Below the pieces are notes generated by a model that saw only the letters and a list, made by a program, of their open reading frames with translations, was not told where the DNA came from and searched no databases. From NCBI GenBank assembly GCA_035946735.1, contig DASYYZ010000055.1, positions 62,001 through 126,000 on the forward strand: a stretch of 64,000 nt of DNA, written 5' to 3'. Origin of the DNA: Gp13-AA77 sp035946735 (GTDB taxonomy: Bacteria; Acidobacteriota; Terriglobia; UBA7540). Made by a program: the position numbers and the translations under genes. Shown piece by piece: positions 16,538 through 24,762 of the stretch (position 1 is its first letter; the number at the start of each line of letters is the position of its first letter).

Positions 16538-17105
16538 TTACGAGACTCCTTTATGCGCTTTCGAAAGTTGCGCGGCCGATGATCGATTATTTCCACCACT
16601 ACGCTAACAGATGCGCCGCGCAGAATCAAGATTCAGGCTCGGCGCTATTGTGGCTGCAGCCTAACCAGCAAAAACGTCTCGGCCAGACCGCGATCGATCC
16701 GCGACCCGGGTCACCCAACGCTCACGCTCGATCGAGAAAAAACTGCATGGATCAGGGTCGGTTCAGGCAAGAATTACATGGACGGCTTCCGGCCCGTGGC
16801 AGTCGGTCGTGCAGTCGGTCGTATTGTTTCCAACGGATTGGGCAATCGGGCCCGTCTTTGGCGTACATGTTGCATAGGGAAAGTTGCGCTTCAAAGCGCT
16901 TAGCGCTTATGAGGCGCCGCGGTCCCCCCTCCGCGAAGGAGCCGGGGAGATGCCAAGCCAGTTGCTATGGAACCAAAGTACGCACTGGCTAGGGCCCTCC
17001 CCGGGTTCCTCTTCTCCTAGTTTTCAAACCACACATAACAAAGGTTATTTTTAGATCGAGCGGCTCTGTTCCCGCCCAGACGATAATACCGCGGCGGGTG
17101 ATACA
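16538..17105. other. Gene-free interval between erpA and the IDH-like gene
   Basis: I see no convincing coding frame in these 568 bp; open frames there lack ribosome-binding sites and protein-like composition. It must hold two divergent promoters. The only repeat is a perfect 12-bp tandem pair, GCAGTCGGTCGT twice at 16799-16822. Confidence 0.5.
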
Positions 17106-18137
17106 ATGGCTGCCATGCGAAACGAGACCCGCCGATCGAGGGCCCAGGTTACGCTCATCGCTGGCGACGGTATTGGACCTGAGGTTACGCGATCCACAGT
17201 TCGGCTGATCGAGGCTGCAGGAGCCGAAATCGAGTGGATAGAGATGAACGCGCAGCCCATCGTCAGCCGAAATCCAGAGGACATCCAGGCTGATCCGGTG
17301 GTGGCGTCCATCCGCGAGACTCGAGTCGCCCTCAAGGGGCCGCTGACCACCCCGATTGGCGGCGGCCATCAAAGCATCAACGTGGTGCTGCGCAAGGCGC
17401 TCGATTTGTACGCTAACTTCCGGCCAGTCAGGCGACTACCCGGCATCAAGACCCCTTTCGAGGGCGTCGACCTCATCGTGGTGCGCGAGAACACGGAGTC
17501 GCTTTACGCCGGGCTTGAGCATACGGTTGTTCCGGGCGTGGTGGAGAGCCTCAAGATCATCACCGAATACGCCTCCACCCGCATCGCTCGCTTCGCCTTC
17601 GAGTACGCACGCAAGTTCGGGCGCAAGCAGATCACGGCTGCGCATAAAGCCAACATCATGAAGCTCTCGGACGGGCTCTTTTTGGAATGCATCCGCAAGG
17701 TGGCCAGGGAGTACAACGAGATCGAGTATCGCGAGCTGATCGTCGATAACTGCTGTATGCAGTTAGTCATGCGGCCCCAGCAGTTCGACGTTCTGCTGCT
17801 CGAGAATCTTTACGGCGACATCATCTCCGATCTTGCGGCCGGCCTCGTAGGCGGGCTGGGCCTCGTGCCGGGCGCCAACTTAGGCGAGGAATGCGCAGTC
17901 TTCGAGGCTGTGCACGGCAGCGCCCCCGACATCGCCGGTCAGAATGTGGCCAATCCCACCGCCATGATACTGTCTTCCATATTGATGTTGAGACACTTAG
18001 GGCAGATTGGAGCCGCCGAACGCGTCGAGCACGCCATCCATCATCTTTATGCCGAGGGCCGCTACTTGACGCGCGATGTGGGCGGCAGCGCCTCCACCGA
18101 CGAATTCACCACGGCCCTCATAGGCTCCCTCCAGTAG
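17106..18137 (+). CDS. NAD-dependent isocitrate dehydrogenase family enzyme
   Basis: This is a 343-residue beta-decarboxylating dehydrogenase. It shows IAGDGIGPEV near residue 18, the substrate loop LKGPLTTPIGGGHQSINVVLRKALDLYANFRP at about 78-108, VVRENTESLYAGLEH near 120, the catalytic Lys in HKANIMKLSDGLF and the Asp pair in LYGDIISDLAAG. The NAD-binding HGSAPDIAGQNVANPTA motif is complete. The S-INVVLRK loop favours isocitrate over isopropylmalate, because isopropylmalate dehydrogenases have a different loop. Oxidation of isocitrate to 2-oxoglutarate is therefore likely, but homoisocitrate or isopropylmalate activity cannot be excluded. It is monocistronic. Confidence 0.88.
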   Translation: MAAMRNETRRSRAQVTLIAGDGIGPEVTRSTVRLIEAAGAEIEWIEMNAQPIVSRNPEDIQADPVVASIRETRVALKGPLTTPIGGGHQSINVVLRKALDLYANFRPVRRLPGIKTPFEGVDLIVVRENTESLYAGLEHTVVPGVVESLKIITEYASTRIARFAFEYARKFGRKQITAAHKANIMKLSDGLFLECIRKVAREYNEIEYRELIVDNCCMQLVMRPQQFDVLLLENLYGDIISDLAAGLVGGLGLVPGANLGEECAVFEAVHGSAPDIAGQNVANPTAMILSSILMLRHLGQIGAAERVEHAIHHLYAEGRYLTRDVGGSASTDEFTTALIGSLQ

Positions 18138-18593
18138 CCCGGTCAGGAAACCCGAACCGGAGAATTGAAATCCGGAGCTGGTGTCCTGGTGCGCGGAGCC
18201 CTTTCTTTCCCACAATCTTGCGTTCAGACCTCGTTTAGTCCGGGGGAAAAGTGTGCAACTCTTGCACAAACGCGTTCACAGGGCAATGAAAAACCTGTTT
18301 TGGATAGGGCCAAAAGCGTTCAGAGGAGCGGGAAAGATCGCAACCCGTTCCCTGCGGCTTTCAAAAATTGACTTTTGAAAAAGTTCGCCTGATTTGAAAA
18401 GTTCGCTTGAAAGGCTACGACCGTCCGACAATGTGGAAGGGTCCGGGCCGAGATCGTCCCTGGGGATGAGGAATGGCGATTCGCACCGGGGCAGCGGACA
18501 AGAAGGTTCTCGGGGTCTGACCTCAACGGTAATGTCTGAATTTGCGTGGCTGGCGATCTTGACCTTTAACGAGCCTCGCTATATCGTGCGTTC
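18138..18593. other. Gene-free interval, left flank of the restriction-modification islet
   Basis: No credible gene is seen. It contains the palindrome TGTGCAA-N3-TTGCACA at 18252-18268 and two near-identical direct repeats of about 17 bp, of the form ttgaaaaGTTCGC(c/t)tga, at 18375-18392 and 18394-18410. These features suggest accumulated mobile or regulatory debris where a foreign segment joined the chromosome. Confidence 0.5.
18252..18268. promoter_or_regulatory. Palindrome TGTGCAA-N3-TTGCACA (copy 1)
   Basis: This is a perfect 7-bp inverted repeat with spacer CTC, preceded by aaaag as in the other copies (58252, 59915 and 60272). It lies about 340 bp upstream of the restriction-modification genes. 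It is a candidate regulator site. Confidence 0.5.
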
Positions 18594-18749
18594 ATGGCTC
18601 TTAAATGTCCTCACTGCGGCAAGCCGATTCCTGACTCGGTCGTAACGGCCTTGCGCGTCACTCCGGCAATGGAAGCGAAGGTCACCCATTACGTTTGGTC
18701 GGTGCAAGAGCTTCTCAGCTTTGGCTCGGAACAGGCGAGGGCGGCATGA
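18594..18749 (+). CDS. 51-residue chimera: zinc ribbon fused to IS1 transposase C-terminal tail
   Basis: The frame starts at ATG 18594 and ends in the TGA overlapping the methyltransferase ATG by 4 bases (ATGA), so translation is probably coupled. Residues 1-19 form half a zinc ribbon (LKCPHCGKPI). Residues 20-41 (LRVTPAMEAKV then THYVWSVQELL) match the C-terminal tail of IS1-family transposases. The decayed IS1 at 59.2 kb carries a homologous LRVTPAMEAGLTDHVWTVEE tail. The frame could be a leftover of IS insertion that now serves as the leader of the methyltransferase gene. I cannot say whether the peptide is functional. Confidence 0.55.
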   Translation: MALKCPHCGKPIPDSVVTALRVTPAMEAKVTHYVWSVQELLSFGSEQARAA

Positions 18750-19702
18750 CCGGCCAAGCTCAACAAACCGCACAGCCGGTTGAAACTTCCTATACGTTGC
18801 ACTTGGCTGACTGCCTCGATTGGATGGGCGCTCGATCGGAAAACTCCATCCATGCGATTGTGACCGATCCGCCTTACGGAGTGAAGGAATATACGTCGAA
18901 GGAAACACGCAAGCTCCGTAACGGACGCGGCGGAATCTGGCGCATTCCGCCGTCATTTGACGGCTGCACGCGCCAGCCGGTTCCTCGTTTCACGGTTCTG
19001 AACGAGGCGGACCTGAAAGAGATTCGCACGCTCTTTGAATGTTTCGGAAAGCTCGCTTACAAAGTTTTGGTTCCTGGCGGGCATATCTTCATCGCAAGTA
19101 ATCCGCTGCTCTCGCATTTGGTTTACCTGCCTTTGATGGAGGCTGGCTTTCAGAAGCGAGGCGAGATTATTCGGCTGGTGCAGACGCTACGCGGTGGCGA
19201 TAGGCCGAAAAACGCGCACGACGAATTTACAGACGTTTCGGTGATGCCACGCTCCCGCTGGGAGCCGTGGGGATTGTTCCGAAAGCCCTGTGAGGGCCGC
19301 GTGCAAGACAACCTCCGAAAGTGGCATACTGGCGGCCTTCGCAGAATATCGGAGCGGTTTCCGTTTTCTGACGTCATTTTATCGTCTCCGACGCGCTCCG
19401 ATGAACGCACGATTGCGCCTCATCCTTCGCTGAAACCGCAAGGCTTCATGCGGCAGATCGTCAGAGCCTCGCTGCCGCGTGGTGTGGGCATCGTGCTAGA
19501 CCCGTTCATGGGAGCCGGATCGACAATCGCCGCCGCCCTTTCGGTGGGCTATGACAGCATCGGAATCGAGGCGGACCCGGTGTTCTTCAAGATGGCGGAG
19601 TCTGCTATTCCGCTGCTGGCGAAGCTGGTGGGGAAGAAAGAGAAGGCGAAAAAGGAACGTGGGAAACTGTCCCCTATAAGGCAGCGGAGCCTGTGGCGAT
19701 AG
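18746..19702 (+). CDS. Beta-class site-specific DNA methyltransferase of a restriction-modification system
   Basis: This 318-residue protein starts at ATG 18746. The catalytic motif IV DPPYGVKEY lies near residue 41 and the SAM-binding motif LDPFMGAGSTIAAAL near residue 252, so motif IV precedes motif I, the order of beta-class amino-methyltransferases. The intervening 200 residues would hold the target recognition domain. It methylates adenine N6 or cytosine N4 in a short site. The gene is coupled by a 4-bp overlap to the tiny upstream ORF and overlaps the next gene by 10 bp. The recognition sequence cannot be read from the protein. Confidence 0.93.
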   Translation: MTGQAQQTAQPVETSYTLHLADCLDWMGARSENSIHAIVTDPPYGVKEYTSKETRKLRNGRGGIWRIPPSFDGCTRQPVPRFTVLNEADLKEIRTLFECFGKLAYKVLVPGGHIFIASNPLLSHLVYLPLMEAGFQKRGEIIRLVQTLRGGDRPKNAHDEFTDVSVMPRSRWEPWGLFRKPCEGRVQDNLRKWHTGGLRRISERFPFSDVILSSPTRSDERTIAPHPSLKPQGFMRQIVRASLPRGVGIVLDPFMGAGSTIAAALSVGYDSIGIEADPVFFKMAESAIPLLAKLVGKKEKAKKERGKLSPIRQRSLWR

Positions 19703-20313
19703 GAACAGACGGCTTTGACCGTAGCGCACCTCTTCCACCTAGCTTGACTGTCGCGCATATTCGGAACGCGATGGAGTACATCGAGGAACAGGCCGAAGAC
19801 CTGATCGACCTCTATTACGAGCAGGCGAACGTCTTCAGCGCCGTCATCGGAATCCTCGGAATCAAGGCGCTTCATTCCTTCAGCCCCTACAAGCGTCACA
19901 AGCATCCTGATATAGCGCAACAGCGCTTCCCCGATCTTTCACTTGGCGGCAAATTGAACCCTCCTCCGATGCAAGCCTTGGAGTCCAAGGGAAGTAGCAG
20001 ACCATGGGCGCTCCAATCCCATTACGATCACCCTGGCTGGTACATCGTCTGGCGCTATGCGGTCGATCCAACGAAGCGAATGAAGGCTGGACGGACAATC
20101 ATCGTCTGGCGGGTTGACCTTCCGTTTCTGTCTCGGTCTGACTGGAAATACGAGGGCAGCAAGGCCGAGGAGGGTCGCGGCGGGAGAACACACACGTTCG
20201 GCGTCAAGACACCGAGGAACCGGCTGCTCCATTCGATTGTCTATCAAGCTGCGAAAGTGGCGCTTTCAGGCGGAGGGCCGATTCTGACTAACGGATCAGC
20301 GCCAACAACATAG
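19693..20313 (+). CDS. Probable type II restriction endonuclease partner of the methyltransferase
   Basis: This 206-residue protein starts at GTG 19693, 10 bp inside the end of the methyltransferase gene. I do not recognise a characterised family. A core region with HPGWYIVWRYAVDPT and GRTIIVWRVDLPFL looks like two strands of a nuclease-like sheet, but I cannot point to a confident PD-(D/E)xK triad. Its tail is Gly/Pro/Thr-rich. The assignment rests on overlap with the methyltransferase, the absence of any other partner, the length and the accessory setting next to IS1 debris. An alternative is an unrelated small protein riding with the methylase. Confidence 0.6.
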   Translation: MAIGTDGFDRSAPLPPSLTVAHIRNAMEYIEEQAEDLIDLYYEQANVFSAVIGILGIKALHSFSPYKRHKHPDIAQQRFPDLSLGGKLNPPPMQALESKGSSRPWALQSHYDHPGWYIVWRYAVDPTKRMKAGRTIIVWRVDLPFLSRSDWKYEGSKAEEGRGGRTHTFGVKTPRNRLLHSIVYQAAKVALSGGGPILTNGSAPTT

Positions 20314-20554
20314 ATTCAGACACTACCGACTTCGCCTTCACCTTGACACATCGACCTCGGGTCGCGATAATTGATCGTACCGAATCTTCCTGCCTCACAA
20401 TTTGACCTCGGTACACGGAAAAGAGCCTTTGGCGACTGAGCGAGCAGCCTCGCAAGAGCGAAGCGCTGCAAGGGCGCTTCGAAAGACCACTCAACCTGCT
20501 TCACTACAATTTTCGGCACATCAACCCTGGACGCATTAGCACTCACGGAGGCGT

Positions 20555-22249
20555 ATGAGCGCGAAATATATTTTTGTGACCGGCGGCGTGGTGAGTTCTC
20601 TCGGCAAGGGTCTGGCCTCGGCTTCGATGGGCTGTCTGCTCGAAGCGCGCGGGCTGAAAGTGACCATCCTGAAGTTCGACCCCTATCTGAACGTCGATCC
20701 CGGCACCATGAGCCCGTTTCAGCACGGCGAGGTCTTCGTCACCGACGACGGCGCTGAGACCGACCTCGATCTCGGCCACTACGAGCGCTTCACGCACGCG
20801 CGCATGACCCGCGATAACAACTGCACGGCCGGACGCATCTACGAGCGCATCATCACCAAGGAACGGCGCGGCGATTACCTGGGCAAGACGGTTCAGGTGA
20901 TTCCACACGTCACGAACGAAATCAAGGCAGCCATCAAGAAGGTCGCCGACGGCGTGGACCTGGTGATCGTCGAAATCGGCGGCACGGTGGGAGACATCGA
21001 GTCGCTGCCGTTTCTGGAAGCCATCCGGCAAATGCGCCAGGAGCAAGGCCGCGACCACGCCATCTTCGTCCATTTGACGCTGGTGCCCTACATCGGCGCC
21101 GCCGGCGAGCTGAAAACCAAACCCACGCAGCACTCGGTGAAGGATCTGCGCGAGATCGGTATCCAGCCTGACATTCTGATCTGCCGCACGGACCGCTCTC
21201 TTTCGAACGACATCAAGGCCAAGATCGCCCTGTTCTGCAACGTTCCGGAAGAAGCCGTGATCACGGCGCGCGACGTGGAGAGCATTTACGAAGTTCCGCT
21301 GGCGCTCGCCGCCGAGGGCCTGGACGAGCAGATTCTGAAGTGCCTGAAGATCGAGACTGGCGAGCGCCGGATGCAGCCCTGGATGGAACTGGTGCAGCGC
21401 TCAAAGCACCCCGCCGACGAAGTAGCGATCGGCATGGTGGGCAAGTACGTGGAGTACCAGGATTCTTACAAGAGCCTGAACGAAGCGCTCACGCACGGCG
21501 GCGCTGCACACAACGTGGGCGCCAATTTGATCTGGATCGAAGCCGAGGGCCTCGAGGCCGATCTGGAATGGCCGCGGCAGCTCGACGATCTTGATGCCAT
21601 CCTGGTCCCCGGCGGCTTCGGCAAGCGCGGCATCCCCGGAATGCTGCGCGCCATCGAGTATGCGCGCACGCGCAAGGTTCCTTACTTCGGCATCTGCCTT
21701 GGCATGCAGTGCGCCGTGATCGAGTACGCCCGCAACGTGTGCGGGCTTCACGGAGCCGACAGCTCGGAATTCGATCCCGAGCCCGCCCACCGGGTGATCT
21801 ACAAGCTGCGCGAGCTGCGCGGAGTGGATGAACTCGGCGGCACGATGCGTCTTGGCGCCTGGACGGCGCGCCTCAAGCCGGGGTCGTTTGCGCACCATGC
21901 CTACGGCGCTCTCGAGATTTCAGAACGGCACCGCCACCGCTACGAGTTCAATCGCGAGTACGAAGAGACGCTCACCGCGGGTGGGCTCGACATCACCGGC
22001 GTCACGCCGGACGGCACCTACGTGGAGATCGTCGAGATTCGCGATCATCCCTGGTTCCTGGGCTGCCAGTTCCATCCCGAGTTCAAATCGCGGCCGCTCG
22101 AGCCGCAACCGCTGTTCAAGGCCTTTATCGGAGCGGCGGTGAGGCATCGCGCCCATCGACTGGCGCCGTTGGTCAGGCCGGACGAGACCAGCAACGGCAG
22201 CGCTTCCATGCGGTCACAAAAGGCGGGTCAACTGGTAGTCGCGTCGTAG
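20555..22249 (+). CDS. pyrG: CTP synthase
   Basis: The enzyme converts UTP to CTP using ATP and glutamine. This 564-residue protein has the N-terminal amidoligase domain with FVTGGVVSSLGKGLASASMG near residue 7, KFDPYLNVDPGTMSPFQHGEVF and the ETDLDLGHYERF block. The C-terminal class I glutaminase shows VPGGFGKRGIPGM, the nucleophile in FGICLGMQCAV (about residue 378) and the His-Glu pair in FHPEFKSRP. A GGAGG-type site lies 6 bases before the ATG at 20555. It is a single gene, preceded by a 240-bp gap after the restriction-modification islet. Confidence 0.97.
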   Translation: MSAKYIFVTGGVVSSLGKGLASASMGCLLEARGLKVTILKFDPYLNVDPGTMSPFQHGEVFVTDDGAETDLDLGHYERFTHARMTRDNNCTAGRIYERIITKERRGDYLGKTVQVIPHVTNEIKAAIKKVADGVDLVIVEIGGTVGDIESLPFLEAIRQMRQEQGRDHAIFVHLTLVPYIGAAGELKTKPTQHSVKDLREIGIQPDILICRTDRSLSNDIKAKIALFCNVPEEAVITARDVESIYEVPLALAAEGLDEQILKCLKIETGERRMQPWMELVQRSKHPADEVAIGMVGKYVEYQDSYKSLNEALTHGGAAHNVGANLIWIEAEGLEADLEWPRQLDDLDAILVPGGFGKRGIPGMLRAIEYARTRKVPYFGICLGMQCAVIEYARNVCGLHGADSSEFDPEPAHRVIYKLRELRGVDELGGTMRLGAWTARLKPGSFAHHAYGALEISERHRHRYEFNREYEETLTAGGLDITGVTPDGTYVEIVEIRDHPWFLGCQFHPEFKSRPLEPQPLFKAFIGAAVRHRAHRLAPLVRPDETSNGSASMRSQKAGQLVVAS

Positions 22250-22314
22250 CCTGTCTCCTGTCTCCGAAGGCCGACTGGAGACTAAGCCCGCAAATCGATC
22301 CGGGTGAGTTTGTA

Positions 22315-23127
22315 CTACAGCGCGCCCCGCGAGGGCGTGATGACGATCTCATCCACGCTGGCGTTCGTCGGCATCCGGAGCACGCCGAGCACCGTTTCAG
22401 CCACGTCTTCAGGCTGCACGAGCGCGGCGCGATCCACCGGAAATCCGAACGCCCGGATCAGTCGTGTGTTGGTGGCGCCGGGCAACACCGCCGTGACGCG
22501 AATGCCCTTCGGGCGCAGTTCATCCGCTAGCACCCGCGTGAATCCAAGCGCGCCAAACTTGGCGGCCGTGTAAGCCGAACAACGCACGAAAGCCTGACGG
22601 CTGGAGATGGAGAGGATGTTTACGATATGACCGCGGCTGCGGGTGAGCATTGGCAGGGCGGCGCGGGTGGTCAGAAAAAGCGAGGTCAGGTTGGAATCCA
22701 GATTCTGCTGCCAGTCGCCCAGGGTAGTCTCGTCGAGCGGCTTGAAAGCGAAAGTGCCGGCGCTGTTAACGAGCACATCGAGCTTGGAAAAGCGGCGTCC
22801 AATCTCACGAAAGGCGCGTTGAACGTCACGGGGCCGGGTGATATCCGCGGGAATCGCAATCGCGGCGCCAAGCTCGGTTGCGGCGCGTTGAAGCTCGCGG
22901 GACTTGCGCGCGATGAGTGCCAGCGTAGCTCCGGCGCGCCCCGCCGCCTGTGCGATCGCGAAGCCGATTCCGCGGCTGCCGCCGACCACCGCGATAATTT
23001 TGCCGGTTAACGGAGCATCTCCGGCCGCGTCTCGGGATTGCCTTGGCTTATTGTTTGGGGAAGTCCTCGGCACGTTAACGGACCGTTGAGGTTGTTTGAA
23101 AAACGTTCGCCCTTTATGTGTTCCCAC
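22315..23127 (-). CDS. Short-chain dehydrogenase/reductase
   Basis: This is a classical SDR of up to 270 residues. The Rossmann motif GGSRGIGFAIAQAAG follows VVGG, NSAGTF replaces the usual NNAG, and the catalytic Ser and YxxxK are in SISSRQ and YTAAKFG. The C-terminal half includes VLPGATNTRLI. The start is uncertain, because the first ~40 residues precede the first strand and look non-conserved; a GTG near 23073 would be shorter. It is NAD(P)H-dependent, substrate unknown. It lies downstream of folE and two PTPS genes on the same strand, which makes a sepiapterin-reductase-like role worth testing, but the motifs do not prove it. A REP-like hairpin separates it from folE. Confidence 0.88.
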   Translation of the reverse strand: MGTHKGRTFFKQPQRSVNVPRTSPNNKPRQSRDAAGDAPLTGKIIAVVGGSRGIGFAIAQAAGRAGATLALIARKSRELQRAATELGAAIAIPADITRPRDVQRAFREIGRRFSKLDVLVNSAGTFAFKPLDETTLGDWQQNLDSNLTSLFLTTRAALPMLTRSRGHIVNILSISSRQAFVRCSAYTAAKFGALGFTRVLADELRPKGIRVTAVLPGATNTRLIRAFGFPVDRAALVQPEDVAETVLGVLRMPTNASVDEIVITPSRGAL

Positions 23128-23183
23128 CCTTCAGAGCCCCTCACCCGGCCGGCTGCGGCTGGTGAAAAACGGCCGGCGGGCCA

Positions 23184-23203
23184 CCCTCTCCCAAGGGAGA
23201 GGG
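23184..23203. repeat. REP-like hairpin between folE and the SDR gene
   Basis: CCCTCTCCC and GGGAGAGGG are perfect 9-bp arms separated by AA, preceded by a (C/G)-rich cctcacccggccggctg block. Such hairpins are dispersed repeats in many bacterial genomes, and here it fills the gap between folE and the SDR gene. It has no following T-run. Confidence 0.6.
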
Positions 23204-23229
23204 CTGCAAATTACCGGAGTGGGCGCAGC

Positions 23230-23868
23230 TCAGTCCTGCAGCCGGCGGCGCACCAGGTTCAAAAACTCCGCGCGCGTTTGGGCGTTATCGCGGAAAACGC
23301 CCAACATTGCTGACGTGACCGCCACGGAATTCTGCTTTTCAACGCCGCGCATGATCATGCAAAGGTGCCGCGCTTCAATTACCACCCCGACCCCCAGCGG
23401 ATTGACCTTTTCCATGATGGTCTCAGCGATCTGGGTAGTGAGCCGCTCCTGAACTTGCAGGCGGCGCGCGAAAACGTCCACAAGCCGAGGGATTTTGCTG
23501 AGACCGATGATTTTCTGGTTGGGCAGATACGCCACGTGGCAGCGCCCGAAAAAAGGCAGCAGGTGATGCTCGCAGAGACTGAAGATCTCGATGTCCCGGA
23601 CGATCACCATCTCGTCGTAGCAGACGGAAAACAGAGCGTCATTCAGGACGCCGTCCACATCCTTCTGGTATCCACCGGTCAGGTAACGGAGCGATTTCGC
23701 CATGCGCTTCGGAGTCTTGAGCAGACCCTCGCGAGTGGGGTCTTCGCCGAGTTCGGTGAGTACGCGCTCGAAGGCAAGCTCGATGGCGTCCTCGGAACCC
23801 GCCTGGTGCTTCGGCCCGCTTGGAACCGGCGACGACTCTGCCGCCGGTCGCGTCTTGCTCTTAGCCAT
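23230..23868 (-). CDS. folE: GTP cyclohydrolase I
   Basis: The enzyme converts GTP to 7,8-dihydroneopterin triphosphate, the entry to folate and tetrahydropterins. This 212-residue protein carries the zinc-binding Cys-His pair in FSLCEHHLLPFFGRCH and the late Cys in HLCMIMRG, with VGLSKIPRLVDVFARRLQVQERLT in between. Its ATG overlaps the stop of the upstream PTPS gene by one base (TGATG), so translation is coupled. The catalytic motifs are intact and it is probably active. Other folate genes are not adjacent; the operon partners are two PTPS-like genes. Confidence 0.97.
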   Translation of the reverse strand: MAKSKTRPAAESSPVPSGPKHQAGSEDAIELAFERVLTELGEDPTREGLLKTPKRMAKSLRYLTGGYQKDVDGVLNDALFSVCYDEMVIVRDIEIFSLCEHHLLPFFGRCHVAYLPNQKIIGLSKIPRLVDVFARRLQVQERLTTQIAETIMEKVNPLGVGVVIEARHLCMIMRGVEKQNSVAVTSAMLGVFRDNAQTRAEFLNLVRRRLQD

Positions 23869-24317
23869 CAGATTCGCTCCCGCGAGGCGCTCGCGCCCCG
23901 GTACTCGAAGAAGTTCGAGCGCGTCTCTTCCACCCGGATGGCGTCCAGCCGAACCTCGGCAGGTCCCTGGCGCGTGGGGAAGAAATGGGGGGAGAGCAGA
24001 TCATAGATTTCGAGGCAGAGGTTCTCCGTAGTGGGCACCCTGCTGCGGAAATTCTCCACGTCGAGATTCAGATGCATGTGGTCAAACCGGTCCAGGATTT
24101 CCCGCTTTACAAGCTGATCGAGCTGACCGAGGTCCATTACCATGCCGGTGTCAGGATCCACTTCGCCGGCAACGGTCACCTCAAATACATAATCGTGCCC
24201 GTGTCCGCGCGGATTATTGCATTTGCCGTAGAGGCGGGCGTTCTCATCTGCGCTCAGGGACTCATTATGCAGCCTGTGCGCGGCTGACAGCCGATAGCGT
24301 CGCGTGAGGTAAACCAT
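23868..24317 (-). CDS. 6-pyruvoyltetrahydropterin synthase family protein (second copy)
   Basis: This is a 149-residue protein. The zinc ligands and catalytic Cys are in SAAHRL, YGKCNNPRGHGHDY and the region around DHMHLNL, and the late VEETRSNF supplies the catalytic Glu. It matches the eukaryote-like PTPS pattern GKCNNP-GHGH as well as QueD-type enzymes, so it may feed tetrahydropterin, queuosine or another pterin product. It starts at ATG 24317, overlapping the upstream PTPS stop by one base, with GTG 24320 as an alternative. It is distinct in sequence from its neighbour, so this is an old duplication. Compared with the first copy it has a longer C-terminus. Confidence 0.9.
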   Translation of the reverse strand: MVYLTRRYRLSAAHRLHNESLSADENARLYGKCNNPRGHGHDYVFEVTVAGEVDPDTGMVMDLGQLDQLVKREILDRFDHMHLNLDVENFRSRVPTTENLCLEIYDLLSPHFFPTRQGPAEVRLDAIRVEETRSNFFEYRGASASRERI

Positions 24318-24724
24318 CACTCCCCATAGTAGTCCACATAGAGCTCAGGGGTCTCGTAAAGCCTGACGCGACAGAGTCGGCCAGCAACGATCTTACCGGC
24401 GAGGCGTCTCCACACTTCAATGGCGATATTCTCCGTCGTGGGAATCAAGGTGCGGAAGGCCGGAACCTCCTCATTCAGGAAACGATGATCCATCGCCTCC
24501 ATCACCTCCGCTTCGATCACCTTCTTGAGATCCTTCAGGTCAATCACCATGCCGGTGCGCGCATCGGGTTCGCCCGCTACCGTGACTTCCAAGGCGTAAT
24601 TGTGGCCGTGGCCGTGCGAATTATTGCACTTGCCAAACACCTTGCGATTCTCCTCGGGGCTGAAGTCCGGATTGTGGTAATAGTGCGAAGCGGAGAACTC
24701 AGCCCGGCGCGTGACGTAAATCAT
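24317..24724 (-). CDS. 6-pyruvoyltetrahydropterin synthase family protein (first copy)
   Basis: This is a 135-residue PTPS/QueD fold protein. It shows FSASHYYHN, FGKCNNSHGHGHNYALEVTV with the zinc-binding histidines and the catalytic Cys, TGMVIDLKDLKK, MDHRFLN, IPTTENIAI and the catalytic Glu in LYETPELYVDYYG. It begins the run of overlapping pterin genes on the minus strand: this gene, the second PTPS and folE. By family knowledge PTPS converts dihydroneopterin triphosphate to 6-pyruvoyltetrahydropterin, or to 6-carboxytetrahydropterin in QueD. The glycosyltransferase gene ends 38 bp upstream of it and may be in the same transcript. Confidence 0.92.
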   Translation of the reverse strand: MIYVTRRAEFSASHYYHNPDFSPEENRKVFGKCNNSHGHGHNYALEVTVAGEPDARTGMVIDLKDLKKVIEAEVMEAMDHRFLNEEVPAFRTLIPTTENIAIEVWRRLAGKIVAGRLCRVRLYETPELYVDYYGE

Positions 24725-24762
24725 CGAGCCCCTTCCTTAATTCGATGTGTTCTGTAGCGGCG

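Noticed and set aside
16579..16992. 137-codon open frame between erpA and the IDH-like gene
   Set aside because: Low-complexity Arg/Gln/Ser-rich composition, no ribosome-binding site and a tandem repeat inside it argue against a gene.
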